From the NCBI RefSeq assembly GCF_020424085.1, contig NZ_CP080203.1, positions 496,001 through 560,000 of the forward strand: a stretch of DNA of 64,000 nucleotides. Direction: 5' to 3'. The stretch's first letter is position 1, and every line of letters starts with the position of its first letter. The notes below the pieces were generated by a model. That model was not told the DNA's origin and did no database searches. It saw only the letters and a program-made list of their open reading frames with translations. Positions 35,247 to 45,493 of the stretch are shown here, piece after piece. The position numbers and the translations under genes are program-made. This DNA comes from Mycetocola spongiae (lineage in GTDB: Bacteria > Actinomycetota > Actinomycetes > Actinomycetales > Microbacteriaceae).

Positions 35247-38200
35247 TGCCTAAGCGCGACGATATTAAGTCAGTCCTCGTAATCGGCTCCGGCCCGATTG
35301 TTATCGGTCAGGCCTGTGAGTTTGACTATTCCGGCACCCAGGCGTGCCGCGTGCTGCGCGAGGAGGGGATCCGCGTGATCCTCGTGAACTCCAACCCGGC
35401 CACCATCATGACCGACCCCGATTTTGCCGATGCCACCTATGTGGAGCCGATCACGGCCGAGGTCATCGAGACCATCATCGCCAAGGAGCGTCCCGACGCG
35501 ATCCTGCCCACCCTCGGTGGCCAGACCGCGCTGAACGCAGCAATCGAGCTGGACGAGCTGGGCATCCTCAAGAAATACGATGTTGAGCTGATCGGCGCGA
35601 AGATCGAGGCGATCCAGAAGGGCGAGGACCGCCAGCTCTTTAAGCAGCTGGTGCTTGATGCCGGTGCCGATGTGGCCCGCTCGCATATCGCCCACACCGT
35701 GGAGGAGGCCATCGAGTTCGCGAAGGACCTCGGCTATCCGCTGGTTGTGCGCCCGTCCTTCACGATGGGTGGCCTCGGCTCGGGCTTCGCCTATACCGAG
35801 GAGGAGCTCATCCGGATCACGGCCGATGGCCTGCAGTCCAGCCCCACCACCGAGGTGCTCCTGGAGGAGTCCATCCTCGGCTGGAAGGAATATGAGCTCG
35901 AGCTCATGCGCGACGGCTCGGATAACACCGTAGTGGTGTGTTCGATCGAGAACGTGGACCCCGTGGGTGTGCACACCGGAGATTCGATCACCGTGGCCCC
36001 CGCGCTCACGCTGACCGACCGCGAATACCAGCGCATGCGCGATATCGGAATCGACATCATCCGCGCCGTGGGCGTGGACACCGGCGGCTGCAACGTGCAG
36101 TTCGCAATCGACCCGAGCAACGGCCGCGTCATCGTAATCGAGATGAACCCGCGCGTCTCGCGCTCCTCGGCGCTGGCCTCCAAGGCCACGGGCTTCCCGA
36201 TCGCAAAGATCGCCGCGAAGCTCGCGATCGGCTACCGCCTCGACGAGATCCCCAATGACATCACCAAGGTGACCCCCGCCAGCTTCGAGCCGACCCTCGA
36301 CTATGTGGTGGTCAAGGTTCCCCGCTTCGCGTTTGAGAAGTTCCCCGCCGCGGATGCCACCCTCACCACCACCATGAAGAGCGTGGGCGAGGCCATGGCC
36401 ATCGGCCGCAACTACAGCACCGCCCTGCAGAAGGCGCTGCGCTCGCTCGAAAAGCGCGGCTCCAGCTTCCACTGGGGCGAGGAGAAGCGCGGCGTCGAGG
36501 AGCTGCTGGCGATCGCAAGCGTGCCCACCGACGGCCGCATCGTCACCCTGCAGCAGGCGCTGCGCGCCGGCGCCACCGTGGAGCAGGCCTTTGAGGCCAC
36601 CGGCATGGACCCCTGGTTCCTGGACCAGATTGTGCTGATCAACGATGTGGCCGATTATGTGGCCGCGGCCGAGTCGCTCAGCACCGAGGTGTTGAAGACC
36701 GCCAAGGACCACGGATTCTCCGATGCCCAGATCGGTCAGCTGCGTAACCTCGGCGAGGCCGAGGTCCGCGAGATCCGCTATCTGCTCGGTGTGCGCCCGG
36801 TCTTTAAGACCGTGGACACCTGCGCGGGCGAGTTCCCCGCCCTCACCCCGTATCACTACTCCAGCTATGACTTGGAGACCGAGGTGGCCCCCTCCGACCG
36901 CAAGAAGGTTGTGATCCTCGGATCCGGCCCGAACCGCATCGGCCAGGGTGTGGAATTTGACTATTCCTGCGTGCACTCCTCGTTTGCCCTGCACGACGCC
37001 GGCTACGAGACCATCATGATCAACTGCAACCCCGAGACGGTCTCGACCGATTACGATACCTCGGACCGCCTGTACTTCGAGCCGCTCACGCTTGAGGACG
37101 TCCTCGAGGTTATCCACGCCGAGTCCGGCGCGGGCGAACTGGTGGGCGTTGTGGTGCAGCTGGGTGGCCAGACCGCCCTGGGCCTGGCCCAGGGACTGAA
37201 GGACGCCGGCGTGCCGATTCTGGGCACCACCCCGGAAAATATCGACCTGGCCGAGCAGCGCGGCGAATTCGCGCGCATCCTCGAGGAGGGCGGCCTGCTC
37301 GCCCCCAAGAACGGCATCGCCCATAACGTGAGCGAGGCCGTGGAGGTGGCCGAGTCCATCGGTTATCCGGTGCTGGTACGCCCCAGCTTTGTGCTCGGCG
37401 GCCGCGGCATGGAGATCGTTTATGATACCGCCGCACTGCGCGATTATTTTGTGCGCCAGGAGGGTCAGGCCCTGATCGGACCCGACCACCCCCTGCTCGT
37501 GGACCGCTTCCTCGACGACGCGATCGAGATCGACGTGGACGCGCTCTATGACGGTGAACAGCTCTATATCGGTGGCGTCATGGAGCACCTCGAGGAGGCC
37601 GGTATCCACTCCGGTGACTCGTGCTGCACCCTGCCCCCCGTGACCCTGGGCCGCGCCCAGATCGACCGCGTCCGCACCGCGACCGAGGCCATCGCCAGGG
37701 GCGTGGGGGTGCGCGGCCTGCTCAACGTGCAGTTCGCCATCAGCGCCGGCATCCTCTACGTGCTGGAGGCCAACCCGCGCGCCTCGCGCACCGTGCCGTT
37801 TGTCTCCAAGGCCCTCGGTATTCCGCTGGCCAAGGCCGCCTCGCTGATCATGGTCGGCAGCAGCATCACCGACCTGATCGCCGAGGGAATGCTCCCCGCC
37901 GTGGACGGTTCGCGCGTGCCGCTGGACTCGCCCGTGGCCGTCAAGGAGGCAGTACTGCCCTTCAAGCGCTTCCGCACCAAGGAGGGCAAGGTCGTGGACT
38001 CGCTGCTCGGCCCGGAGATGCGCTCCACCGGTGAGGTCATGGGAATCGATAAGGACTTCCCGCGCGCCTTCGCCAAGGGCCTCGCGGCCGCCGGCAGCCA
38101 GATGCCGCTCTCGGGCACCGTATTTGTCTCGGTGACCGATGAGGATAAGCGCGCGATTGTCCTGCCCGCGCTGCTGCTCCAGGACCTCGGCTATGAGCTG

Positions 38201-38557
38201 CTGGCCACCGAGGGCACCGCGGAGATCCTGCAGCGCAACGGTATCCGCGCCAAGATCGTGCGCAAGCACAGCGAGGGAACCGCGGGCGGCGAGCCCACGA
38301 TCATCGACCTGATCAACGACCGCAAGGTGGACGTGGTCATTAATACCCCGTCCGGATCGAGCGCCCGCGCCGATGGTTATGAGATTCGCGCCGCCACGGT
38401 GGCCGCGGATAAGCCGCTGTTCACGACGATCGCCGAGCTCTCCGCCGCCGTCGCGAGCCTCGGTGCCGTGCGCGAGGGCTTCGACGTGCGCTCGCTCCAG
38501 GAGTATGCGCTGGATCGTGCCGAGAAGCTCGCCGCTAGCGAGACGACCTCCGCGTGA
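35246..38557 (+). CDS. carB: Carbamoyl phosphate synthase large subunit
   Basis: CarB makes carbamoyl phosphate from bicarbonate, ammonia and two ATP. The 1103-residue product shows the duplicated ATP-grasp halves. The first starts with [20 protein letters not shown], and the second (about residue 553) has [20 protein letters not shown]. Both halves have a VRPSF motif. The oligomerisation domain lies between them, and the C-terminal MGS-like allosteric domain (about 930-1090, with [10 protein letters not shown]) ends the protein. It overlaps carA by one base and pyrF by four. Confidence 0.98.
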   Translation: MPKRDDIKSVLVIGSGPIVIGQACEFDYSGTQACRVLREEGIRVILVNSNPATIMTDPDFADATYVEPITAEVIETIIAKERPDAILPTLGGQTALNAAIELDELGILKKYDVELIGAKIEAIQKGEDRQLFKQLVLDAGADVARSHIAHTVEEAIEFAKDLGYPLVVRPSFTMGGLGSGFAYTEEELIRITADGLQSSPTTEVLLEESILGWKEYELELMRDGSDNTVVVCSIENVDPVGVHTGDSITVAPALTLTDREYQRMRDIGIDIIRAVGVDTGGCNVQFAIDPSNGRVIVIEMNPRVSRSSALASKATGFPIAKIAAKLAIGYRLDEIPNDITKVTPASFEPTLDYVVVKVPRFAFEKFPAADATLTTTMKSVGEAMAIGRNYSTALQKALRSLEKRGSSFHWGEEKRGVEELLAIASVPTDGRIVTLQQALRAGATVEQAFEATGMDPWFLDQIVLINDVADYVAAAESLSTEVLKTAKDHGFSDAQIGQLRNLGEAEVREIRYLLGVRPVFKTVDTCAGEFPALTPYHYSSYDLETEVAPSDRKKVVILGSGPNRIGQGVEFDYSCVHSSFALHDAGYETIMINCNPETVSTDYDTSDRLYFEPLTLEDVLEVIHAESGAGELVGVVVQLGGQTALGLAQGLKDAGVPILGTTPENIDLAEQRGEFARILEEGGLLAPKNGIAHNVSEAVEVAESIGYPVLVRPSFVLGGRGMEIVYDTAALRDYFVRQEGQALIGPDHPLLVDRFLDDAIEIDVDALYDGEQLYIGGVMEHLEEAGIHSGDSCCTLPPVTLGRAQIDRVRTATEAIARGVGVRGLLNVQFAISAGILYVLEANPRASRTVPFVSKALGIPLAKAASLIMVGSSITDLIAEGMLPAVDGSRVPLDSPVAVKEAVLPFKRFRTKEGKVVDSLLGPEMRSTGEVMGIDKDFPRAFAKGLAAAGSQMPLSGTVFVSVTDEDKRAIVLPALLLQDLGYELLATEGTAEILQRNGIRAKIVRKHSEGTAGGEPTIIDLINDRKVDVVINTPSGSSARADGYEIRAATVAADKPLFTTIAELSAAVASLGAVREGFDVRSLQEYALDRAEKLAASETTSA

Positions 38558-39411
38558 TCGAATCCTTCGGGAGCCGCCTGGAGCGCGTATTTGCGCGCTC
38601 CGGGCGGCTGTGCGTGGGCATCGACCCGCATAGTTTTTTGCTCTCCGCGTGGGGCCTGGCCGATACGGCCGAGGGCGCACGCGAGTTTGGCCTGCGCGTG
38701 GTTGAGGCCACCGCGGGCCGGGCAGGAATCATCAAGCCCCAGGTGGCGTTTTATGAGCGCTTTGGGTCCGCCGGCTATCGTGCACTCGAGGAGGTCCTCG
38801 CCGCCGCGCGCGCCGCGGATCTGCTTGTGATCGCCGATGCCAAGCGCGGCGATGTGGGCACAAGCGTGGAGGCCTATGGCCAGTCCTGGCTCGCCGAGGG
38901 CTCGCCGCTTGAGGCCGATGCGCTGACCCTCGCTGCCTTCCAGGGTGTGGGCTCCATTGCCGCGCCCCTCGCGCTGGCGCGCGAGCGCGGCAAGGGCATT
39001 TTTGTCCTGGCCGCCACCTCCAATCCCGAGGGCCGCGATATTCAGCGCGCCCGCACCGCTGACGGCCGTACGGTTTCGCGCCGCATCCTCGATGATGTGG
39101 CGCAGTGGAACGCGGGCGCAGTGGACCCCGCGACCATCGGTGACGTGGGGCTCGTAATTGGCGCTACACTGGATCTCAGCGAATTTGACCTTGATCTGGA
39201 AACCCCGCCGGATCGGGTGTTACCCATTCTCGCGCCGGGCTTTGGAGCCCAGGGCGCGCGCCTGGAGGACACCACCAAAATCTATGGTCCGCTCTCTTCC
39301 GGGGTGATTATCTCGGCATCGCGGAGTGTTTTATCCGCGGGGCCCGAGAATATCGCGGAAGCAGTCAAGACGATGTCCACCCAAATCACGGACGAATATC
39401 ACCGTGCCTAA
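38554..39411 (+). CDS. pyrF: Orotidine 5'-phosphate decarboxylase (type 2)
   Basis: PyrF decarboxylates OMP to UMP, the last step of the pathway. The 285-residue product has the actinobacterial type-2 signature, with GIDPH near the start, the catalytic [11 protein letters not shown] segment and a late [10 protein letters not shown] phosphate loop. The GTG overlaps the carB TGA. pyrD and pyrE are not in this operon, so steps 4 and 5 are encoded elsewhere. Confidence 0.96.
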   Translation: MIESFGSRLERVFARSGRLCVGIDPHSFLLSAWGLADTAEGAREFGLRVVEATAGRAGIIKPQVAFYERFGSAGYRALEEVLAAARAADLLVIADAKRGDVGTSVEAYGQSWLAEGSPLEADALTLAAFQGVGSIAAPLALARERGKGIFVLAATSNPEGRDIQRARTADGRTVSRRILDDVAQWNAGAVDPATIGDVGLVIGATLDLSEFDLDLETPPDRVLPILAPGFGAQGARLEDTTKIYGPLSSGVIISASRSVLSAGPENIAEAVKTMSTQITDEYHRA

Positions 39412-39456
39412 TTTGTACCCCGCGCCGTTTAGCGGCGCCGGGGGAGGAGTCCGCTC

Positions 39457-40392
39457 ATGAGCCCCAAGCGCCCCCTACCCGAGGTGGATCGCGTAGCCGC
39501 ATCCCGTGCCGCCGTGGCAGCCCGCCGCGCGCGCGCCGCGGTGAAGGCCGATATTGCCGCCGGAAAGCGTCGCCCGCTGGAGGTCCTCGCGGCCGCCACG
39601 GCCGAGCCCGAGGGCATCGAGGGTCGCCTGCGGATCACCGATTTCCTGCTGTCGATCCCCGCGATTGGGCGCACCAAGCTGGGCCGGATCCTGGAGGAGC
39701 TGCAGATTTCCCCGGCCAAGCGCCTGGGTGGTCTTGGCCGCCACCAGCGCGTGCGCCTCGAGGAGTTCCTGCACAACCGCGAGGCGGCTACCCGTCCCGG
39801 CGGCAGCCGCCTGATCGTGGTGGCCGGCCCCACCGCGGTGGGTAAGGGCACCGTGGTGAGCTATATCCAGGAGCACTATCCGCAGATCCAGCTCTCCGTC
39901 TCGGCCACCACGCGCGAGCCCCGCCCGGGCGAGACCCACGGTGTTGACTATTATTTTGTGGACGATGCCGAGTTTGACTCGCTGATCGAAAACCGGCAGC
40001 TGCTGGAATATGCCACCGTGCATAAGGTGCACCGCTATGGCACGCCGCGCGGACCCATCGACGAGGCCCTGGCCCGCGGCACCAGCGTGATCCTGGAGAT
40101 CGATATCCAGGGCGCACGCCAGGTCAAGGAGATCATGCCCGAGGCCACCCTGGTCTTCCTGCTCCCGCCGAGCTGGGACGAATTGGTGCGCCGCCTCGTG
40201 GGCCGCGGCACCGAATCGCCCGAGGAACAGCAGCGCCGCCTGGACACCGCCCAGACCGAAATGGCGGCCCAGGATGAATTTGATTTCCGGATTATCAACG
40301 CAGATGTCGCCGAAGCGGCGGCCGAGGTCGTAGACTTGATTCAGGTCCGCGGTTCCGGGTCGCGTTCGGTCGCGCCCGCAGAATCGAACTAA
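39457..40392 (+). CDS. gmk: Guanylate kinase with N-terminal mIHF-like DNA-binding domain
   Basis: The 311-residue product joins two domains. Residues about 15-110 match mycobacterial integration host factor (mIHF): an Arg/Ala helix (AAVAARRARAAVKADI), GRLRITDFLLSIPAIGRTKL and RLGGLGRHQRVRLEEFL. Residues about 118-300 form a guanylate kinase (GMP + ATP to GDP + ADP), with P-loop GPTAVGKGTV, TTREPRPGETHGVDYYFV and EIDIQGARQV. Usual guanylate kinases are about 200 residues. In mycobacteria the two are adjacent separate genes. GGGGGAGGAG lies upstream of the ATG, and there is no good internal start for a kinase alone. Confidence 0.92.
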   Translation: MSPKRPLPEVDRVAASRAAVAARRARAAVKADIAAGKRRPLEVLAAATAEPEGIEGRLRITDFLLSIPAIGRTKLGRILEELQISPAKRLGGLGRHQRVRLEEFLHNREAATRPGGSRLIVVAGPTAVGKGTVVSYIQEHYPQIQLSVSATTREPRPGETHGVDYYFVDDAEFDSLIENRQLLEYATVHKVHRYGTPRGPIDEALARGTSVILEIDIQGARQVKEIMPEATLVFLLPPSWDELVRRLVGRGTESPEEQQRRLDTAQTEMAAQDEFDFRIINADVAEAAAEVVDLIQVRGSGSRSVAPAESN

Positions 40393-40471
40393 ACGCTTTT
40401 TCCCGCTGCGCCCGCACCGGCAGCTTCTTCTTTAACACCGCACTACAAACACACGAGGAGTGTGACACCAC

Positions 40472-40729
40472 ATGGTTGAAAAGCCCAAGGGAATCATCGA
40501 TCCTTCCATCGATGACCTTCTCACCAAGGTCGAGTCCAAGTACGCCCTGGTCATCTTCGCGTCCAAGCGCGCCCGCCAGATCAACGACTATTACTCCGAC
40601 CTGCACGAGGGCTCGCTGTTTGACAACGTGGGCCCCCTGGTGGACTCGAGCGTCGAGGATAAGCCCCTCTCGATCGCCATGCACGAGATCAACGAGGATA
40701 AGCTGACGATCAAGCCGATCGCCGAATAA
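40472..40729 (+). CDS. rpoZ: RNA polymerase omega subunit
   Basis: Omega helps assemble and stabilise RNA polymerase. The 85-residue product has the conserved helix [20 protein letters not shown], the RpoZ signature, and the acidic tail common in Actinobacteria. GAGGAGTG lies upstream of the ATG. It sits between gmk and coaBC, its standard place. Confidence 0.96.
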   Translation: MVEKPKGIIDPSIDDLLTKVESKYALVIFASKRARQINDYYSDLHEGSLFDNVGPLVDSSVEDKPLSIAMHEINEDKLTIKPIAE

Positions 40730-40740
40730 GTCCCACACCG

Positions 40741-41955
40741 ATGGCCGATTCTTTGAATATTGTTGTCGGTGTAACGGGCGGCATCGCTGCATATAAGGCA
40801 GTTGGTGTCGTCCGTTTTTTGGTGCGCGCGGGACATCACGTTCAGGTGATCGCCACCGAACACGCGCTGCGCTTCGTGGGGGCCCCCACCTGGGAGGCCA
40901 TCTCCCGTAATCCGCTGGGCGCCGATCTCTATACCGATGTATCCGAGGTGCGGCACGTGGCCCTGGGCCAGCGCGCCGATCTGGTGATCATCGCCCCGGC
41001 CACCGCCAATACCCTGGCCAAGCTCGCGGCGGGCATCGCCGATGACCTGCTGGGCAATACCGTACTGGCCACCCGCGCCCCCGTATTACTCGCCCCGGCG
41101 ATGCATACCGAGATGTGGGAAAACGCCGCGACGCGCGCCAATCTGGCCACGCTGCGCGGCCGCGGATTCCACGTCGTGGGCCCCGCGGTGGGTCAGCTCA
41201 CCGGAACCGATTCGGGCGCCGGCCGCCTGAGCGAGCCCGAGGAGATCGTGGCCGCCGGGCTGGCCCTGGTGCAGTCCGCGCGGGACCTGGCCGGGCGCCG
41301 TATCCTGATCACCGCGGGCGGCACGCGCGAACCGCTGGACCCGGTGCGCTATCTGGGCAATCGTTCCAGCGGCAAGCAGGGCATCGCCCTGGCCGAGGCC
41401 GCGTGTGCGCGCGGGGCCGAGGTGAGCCTGATCGCGGCGAGCGTGGACGAGGCCCTGCCCACCCATGTGCGCTCGCGCAGCGTGGGCACCGCCGCCGAGC
41501 TCGCCGAGGCCGTGCACGAGGAACTGCCCGCCACCGAGATTGTGATCATGGCCGCCGCGGTGGCCGATTATCGCCCGGTCCGCGTGAGCGAAACCAAGAT
41601 TAAAAAGGAGGACCGGGGCGATACCCTCACCCTGGAACTCGAAAAGAATCCCGATATTCTGGCGAGCCTTCCGCCGCTCGCCACCCCGGGGCAGATCATC
41701 GTGGGTTTTGCCGCGGAGACCGCGCGCGACCGCGCCCATCTTCTGGAGCTGGGCCGGGCCAAGCTCGCCCGCAAGGACTGCGATTATCTCTGCCTGAACG
41801 TGGTGGGCTGGTCGGATGGCTTCGGCGCCGACCATAACACCGTGATCATGATCGATCGCGCGGGCGAGATCCGCGCGGAGGCCACGGGCTCCAAGCGCGA
41901 GGTGGCCGATGCCATCCTCGACGTGCTGCTCGCGCATCCGCGTCCCACGCCGTAA
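40741..41955 (+). CDS. coaBC: Phosphopantothenoylcysteine decarboxylase / phosphopantothenate-cysteine ligase
   Basis: CoaBC performs two steps of coenzyme A synthesis. The 404-residue product has an N-terminal FMN-binding CoaC domain (about 1-185, GVTGGIAAYKAVGVVRFLV and LLAPAMHTEMW). The C-terminal CoaB ligase domain (about 186-400) has LITAGGTREPLDPVRYLGNR followed by SSGKQG, and VDEALP. Both domains look complete. It starts 11 bases after rpoZ. Confidence 0.96.
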   Translation: MADSLNIVVGVTGGIAAYKAVGVVRFLVRAGHHVQVIATEHALRFVGAPTWEAISRNPLGADLYTDVSEVRHVALGQRADLVIIAPATANTLAKLAAGIADDLLGNTVLATRAPVLLAPAMHTEMWENAATRANLATLRGRGFHVVGPAVGQLTGTDSGAGRLSEPEEIVAAGLALVQSARDLAGRRILITAGGTREPLDPVRYLGNRSSGKQGIALAEAACARGAEVSLIAASVDEALPTHVRSRSVGTAAELAEAVHEELPATEIVIMAAAVADYRPVRVSETKIKKEDRGDTLTLELEKNPDILASLPPLATPGQIIVGFAAETARDRAHLLELGRAKLARKDCDYLCLNVVGWSDGFGADHNTVIMIDRAGEIRAEATGSKREVADAILDVLLAHPRPTP

Positions 41956-41964
41956 CCTGCGCTC

Positions 41965-41992
41965 TCCCGGTGGCCCGCGCCGGCCACCGGGA
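41965..41992 (+). other. 11-bp perfect hairpin after coaBC without a T-tract
   Basis: TCCCGGTGGCC (41965-41975) pairs with GGCCACCGGGA (41982-41992) across CGCGCC. It lies nine bases after the coaBC stop. No T-run follows, so it is not a standard intrinsic terminator. It may stabilise the mRNA 3' end. The remaining 200 bases up to metK hold only a weak -10-like TAGGAT at 42102-42107. Confidence 0.5.
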
Positions 41993-42193
41993 ACCGCGGA
42001 ACCATGCGGCCGGCCCGGGTGATCTGCCCGCCACAACCAATACTCTCCGTCATCTTTCGACCCGGCGGGGTATTCGGCGGCGCACTGTCCGGGGCCGCGG
42101 CTAGGATGGGAGGGTCCCGCGGGGGAGTAGTCCCCGGGGCCAGGCAATACCGCGAACCCAGATAATCTCGCAGCACCTTTGAGGAGTCACAAC

Positions 42194-43387
42194 TTGACCA
42201 ATCTTCGTCTTTTCACGTCCGAATCCGTCACCGAGGGCCACCCGGATAAGATCTGCGATCAGATCTCCGATGCCATCCTCGACTCGCTCCTCGCGCAGGA
42301 TCCGCAGGCCCGCGTGGCCGTGGAAACCCTCGTGACCACGGGCCTGGTCCAGGTGGCCGGGGAGGTCACCACCACCGCCTATGCCGAGATCCCGGCCATC
42401 GTGCGCGATGTGGTGCTGGGCATCGGCTATAACAGCTCCGATGCCGGCTTTGACGGCGCCTCCTGCGGCGTGAACGTCTCTATCGGTGCGCAGTCTCCCG
42501 ATATCGCCCAGGGCGTGGACAGCGCCTTTGAGACCCGCGAGGGCTCCTCCGTGGACGCACTCGACCTCCAGGGCGCGGGCGATCAGGGCATCATGTTTGG
42601 CTTTGCCACCACCGAAACCCCGCAGCTCATGCCGCTTCCGAGCTGGATTTCGCACCGCCTCGCCGAGCGCCTCGCCGAGGTGCGCAAGAGCGGCGAACTC
42701 GACTACCTGCGCCCGGATGGCAAAACCCAGGTCACAATCGGCTATGACGGCATCGTGCCGCGCAGCGTGGAAACGGTGGTGCTATCCACCCAGCACCAGG
42801 ACGACGTGACCACCGAAAAGCTGCGCCGCGAGGTGGCCGAGGTGGTCATCCGGCCCGTGCTGGAGGGGCTCGACCTGGATATCTCCAACCTGAACACCCT
42901 GATCAACCCTACCGGTCGTTTTGTCACCGGCGGTCCGATGGGTGACGCCGGGCTCACCGGCCGCAAGATCATCATCGATACCTATGGTGGGGCCTCGCGC
43001 CACGGCGGCGGCGCATTCTCCGGGAAGGACCCGTCGAAGGTGGACCGTTCGGCCGCCTATGCGATGCGCTGGGTGGCCAAAAATGCCGTGGCCGCGGGTT
43101 TCGCCGATAAGCTTGAGGTGCAGGTGGCCTATGCCATCGGCAAGGCGCACCCGGTGGGGCTCTATGTGGAAACCTTCGGGACCGCCCATATCCCCGAGGA
43201 GCGCATCGTCTCGGCGATCCGCGAGGTTTTTGACCTGCGCCCGGGCGCGATTGTGCGCGATCTGGACCTGCTGCGCCCCATCTACCGCCAGACCGCCAGC
43301 TACGGCCATTTTGGCCGCGAGCTGCCCGATTTCACGTGGGAGAACCTCGACCGCGTTGAGGACCTGCGTTCGGCCGCCGGCGAGTAA
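42194..43387 (+). CDS. metK: S-adenosylmethionine synthetase
   Basis: MetK makes SAM from methionine and ATP. The 397-residue product has [19 protein letters not shown], the [12 protein letters not shown] signature and the [17 protein letters not shown] signature followed by [20 protein letters not shown] chose TTG 42194 because GAGGAG (42181-42186) lies seven bases upstream and the product then begins [12 protein letters not shown], the family N-terminus. The earlier in-frame TTG at 42179 would include the ribosome binding site. The stop abuts priA with no gap. Confidence 0.96.
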   Translation: MTNLRLFTSESVTEGHPDKICDQISDAILDSLLAQDPQARVAVETLVTTGLVQVAGEVTTTAYAEIPAIVRDVVLGIGYNSSDAGFDGASCGVNVSIGAQSPDIAQGVDSAFETREGSSVDALDLQGAGDQGIMFGFATTETPQLMPLPSWISHRLAERLAEVRKSGELDYLRPDGKTQVTIGYDGIVPRSVETVVLSTQHQDDVTTEKLRREVAEVVIRPVLEGLDLDISNLNTLINPTGRFVTGGPMGDAGLTGRKIIIDTYGGASRHGGGAFSGKDPSKVDRSAAYAMRWVAKNAVAAGFADKLEVQVAYAIGKAHPVGLYVETFGTAHIPEERIVSAIREVFDLRPGAIVRDLDLLRPIYRQTASYGHFGRELPDFTWENLDRVEDLRSAAGE

Positions 43388-45478
43388 ATGCCCACCGCCC
43401 GCATTGCACGGGTGCTGATCGATTCGCCCCTGCCCCAGCTTGACCACCTATTCGATTACCGCATCCCCGAGGAGCTGGCCGCCACGGCCCTGCCCGGGGT
43501 GCGTGTGGTCGTTCCGTGGCGATCCTCGGGGCGGGGAGCGAAGGGTTTTATCGTGGAGGTCGCCGACCGCGGTGACTATACCGGCGCGCTGAGCGACCTG
43601 GGCGAGGTGGTTTCTCCCGCGCAGGTGCTCAGCCCCGAGGTATGGGCGCTTGCGCGTCGGGCGGCCGATCGCGCGGCGGGCAATGCCAGCGGCATCCTGC
43701 GCCTGGCCGTGCCGGCACGTCAGGTGCGCGTGGAAAAGGCGTGGCTCGCCGAACGCGCCGCGGCCGCGAGCGAGGCGGAGGCCGAGGGCGATCCCTGGGT
43801 GGCCGCGGCGGGGGAGGCGCGCACGGTGGCCGATCCGGCCGATCCCTGGGCCCCCGGCGGGGAGGAACCCGCGGAGGCCGACGTATCCGCGGCCGAGCCC
43901 GCCCGCGCTCCCGCGACCCGAATTACCGGCTATCCCGATGCCGTGCCCGATCTGATCGCCGCCCACGGCCGGCTGGCACTCGATGCCCTGCCCGGTGTGA
44001 TGGATGCCGCCGATCGACGCCCGATCGGCCGCTGGGCGCTCACGCTCGCCCAGCTCGCCGCCGAGCGCCTCGCGGCGGGGGAGTCCAGCATCATTGTGCT
44101 CCCCGATTATCGCGACCTGGAGCAGGTGGAGCTGGCCGCCCGGGATCTGGTACCCGCAACCGCCGTGATCCGCCTCGACGCAAAGCAGTCCAATCCCGAT
44201 CGATACCGCGCATTTCTGGCCGCGCTTGAGCCCACCCCGCGCATCATCATCGGCAATCGCTCGGCCGTCTATGCCCCGGCCCATAACCTCGGCCTGATCA
44301 TCGTCTGGAACGACGGCGACGCCCTGCACGCCGAACCCCTCGCGCCCTATGTGCACGCGCGCGATGCGGCGCTGCTGCGCCAGGATCTCTCCGGCTGTGC
44401 GCTGGTGCTCGCCGCCCATGCCCGCAGCGTCGAGGCCCAGCGGCTTGTGGAACTCGGCTTCCTGCACGCACTCTCGCCCGAGCCGCGGCAGCGCCCCAAA
44501 ATTATCGTGACCGCGCACCAGGACCTGGGTGATGGCCCCGCCGCGGCCGCGCGCATCCCCTCGCCCGCATGGCGCGCGATCGCCGAGGCCGTGCGCTCCG
44601 GCCCGGTGCTGGTGCAGGTGGCGCGCCCGGGCTATGCCCCGATGCTCTCCTGTAAGCGCTGTTCCGAGGCGGCGCGCTGTACCGCGTGCCACGGCCCCCT
44701 GGGCATCCCCGCGCGCGGGGCCACCCCCGCCTGTACCCTGTGTGGCCATCTCGCGGGCGACTGGGTATGCACCCACTGCGAGGGCACCGAGTTCCGGCTG
44801 GTCACCCGCGGCAGCGGCCGCACCGCCGAGGAACTGGGCCGCGCGTTCCCCGCCACCGCCGTGATCGTGGCCGATGGCGAAAAAACCGTACTCACGGTCC
44901 CCGATAAGCCCGCGCTGATCGTGGCCACCCGCGGGGCCGAGCCGCTCGCGCGCGGCGGCTATCACGCCGTGCTGCTGCTGGACGGTGACCGCATGTTGGG
45001 GGCCGAATCCCTTACGATCGCCGAGGACTGCCTGCGCTGGTGGTCCCAGGCCGCCGCCCTCGCCGCGCCCGGGGCCCCCGTGCTCCTGGTGGGAGTGACC
45101 GGGGCGCTGGCGCACGCATTTGCCACCTGGAACCAGGCCGAGTTCGCCGGGGCGGAACTCGCCGACCGGCGCGCCCTGCGCTTTCCCCCGGCCGTGCGCC
45201 TGGCCACCATCACGGGCGAGGAATCCGCGGTGAGCGAGGTATTGGCGGGCCTGGACACGCTTCCGGCCAGCGATCGCCTGGGCCCCGTCCGGGTGGACGG
45301 CGATGCCCGCGCGGTGGTCCGTTTTGATTATCGCGACGGCCAGCGCATCGCCGAGGAACTGAAGGCCGCCGTGATCGGCTATGCCAGTAGGAGGCGAAGC
45401 CCGCAGGCGGGTGCGCGCGGCTTCCGCCCGGCCCCTACACTTAAGGTTCGGTTTGACGACCCCGAAATTCAGCTCTAA
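43388..45478 (+). CDS. priA: Primosome protein PriA, helicase motifs degenerate
   Basis: PriA restarts replication at collapsed forks. The 696-residue protein keeps the N-terminal 3'-DNA-binding region (DSPLPQLDHLFDYRIPEEL) and the zinc-binding Cys pairs (CKRCSEAARCTACHG, CTLCGHLAGDWVCTHCEG). The helicase core lacks a recognisable Walker A GxGKT. The DEEH-type Walker B appears as WNDGD. This matches the actinobacterial PriA class, thought not to be an active helicase. An Ala/Glu-rich insert lies near residues 120-175. The ATG follows metK directly. Confidence 0.92.
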   Translation: MPTARIARVLIDSPLPQLDHLFDYRIPEELAATALPGVRVVVPWRSSGRGAKGFIVEVADRGDYTGALSDLGEVVSPAQVLSPEVWALARRAADRAAGNASGILRLAVPARQVRVEKAWLAERAAAASEAEAEGDPWVAAAGEARTVADPADPWAPGGEEPAEADVSAAEPARAPATRITGYPDAVPDLIAAHGRLALDALPGVMDAADRRPIGRWALTLAQLAAERLAAGESSIIVLPDYRDLEQVELAARDLVPATAVIRLDAKQSNPDRYRAFLAALEPTPRIIIGNRSAVYAPAHNLGLIIVWNDGDALHAEPLAPYVHARDAALLRQDLSGCALVLAAHARSVEAQRLVELGFLHALSPEPRQRPKIIVTAHQDLGDGPAAAARIPSPAWRAIAEAVRSGPVLVQVARPGYAPMLSCKRCSEAARCTACHGPLGIPARGATPACTLCGHLAGDWVCTHCEGTEFRLVTRGSGRTAEELGRAFPATAVIVADGEKTVLTVPDKPALIVATRGAEPLARGGYHAVLLLDGDRMLGAESLTIAEDCLRWWSQAAALAAPGAPVLLVGVTGALAHAFATWNQAEFAGAELADRRALRFPPAVRLATITGEESAVSEVLAGLDTLPASDRLGPVRVDGDARAVVRFDYRDGQRIAEELKAAVIGYASRRRSPQAGARGFRPAPTLKVRFDDPEIQL

Positions 45479-45493
45479 GAAAGTACAGACCCC

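Noticed and set aside
35270-38680. An 1136-codon open frame antisense to carB, and similar long antisense frames across rel, alaS, rarA and gltB.
   Set aside because: At this GC content the antisense frame of a real gene often stays open. The translations are His/Arg/Gly-rich, have no domains, and lie exactly opposite well-supported genes.
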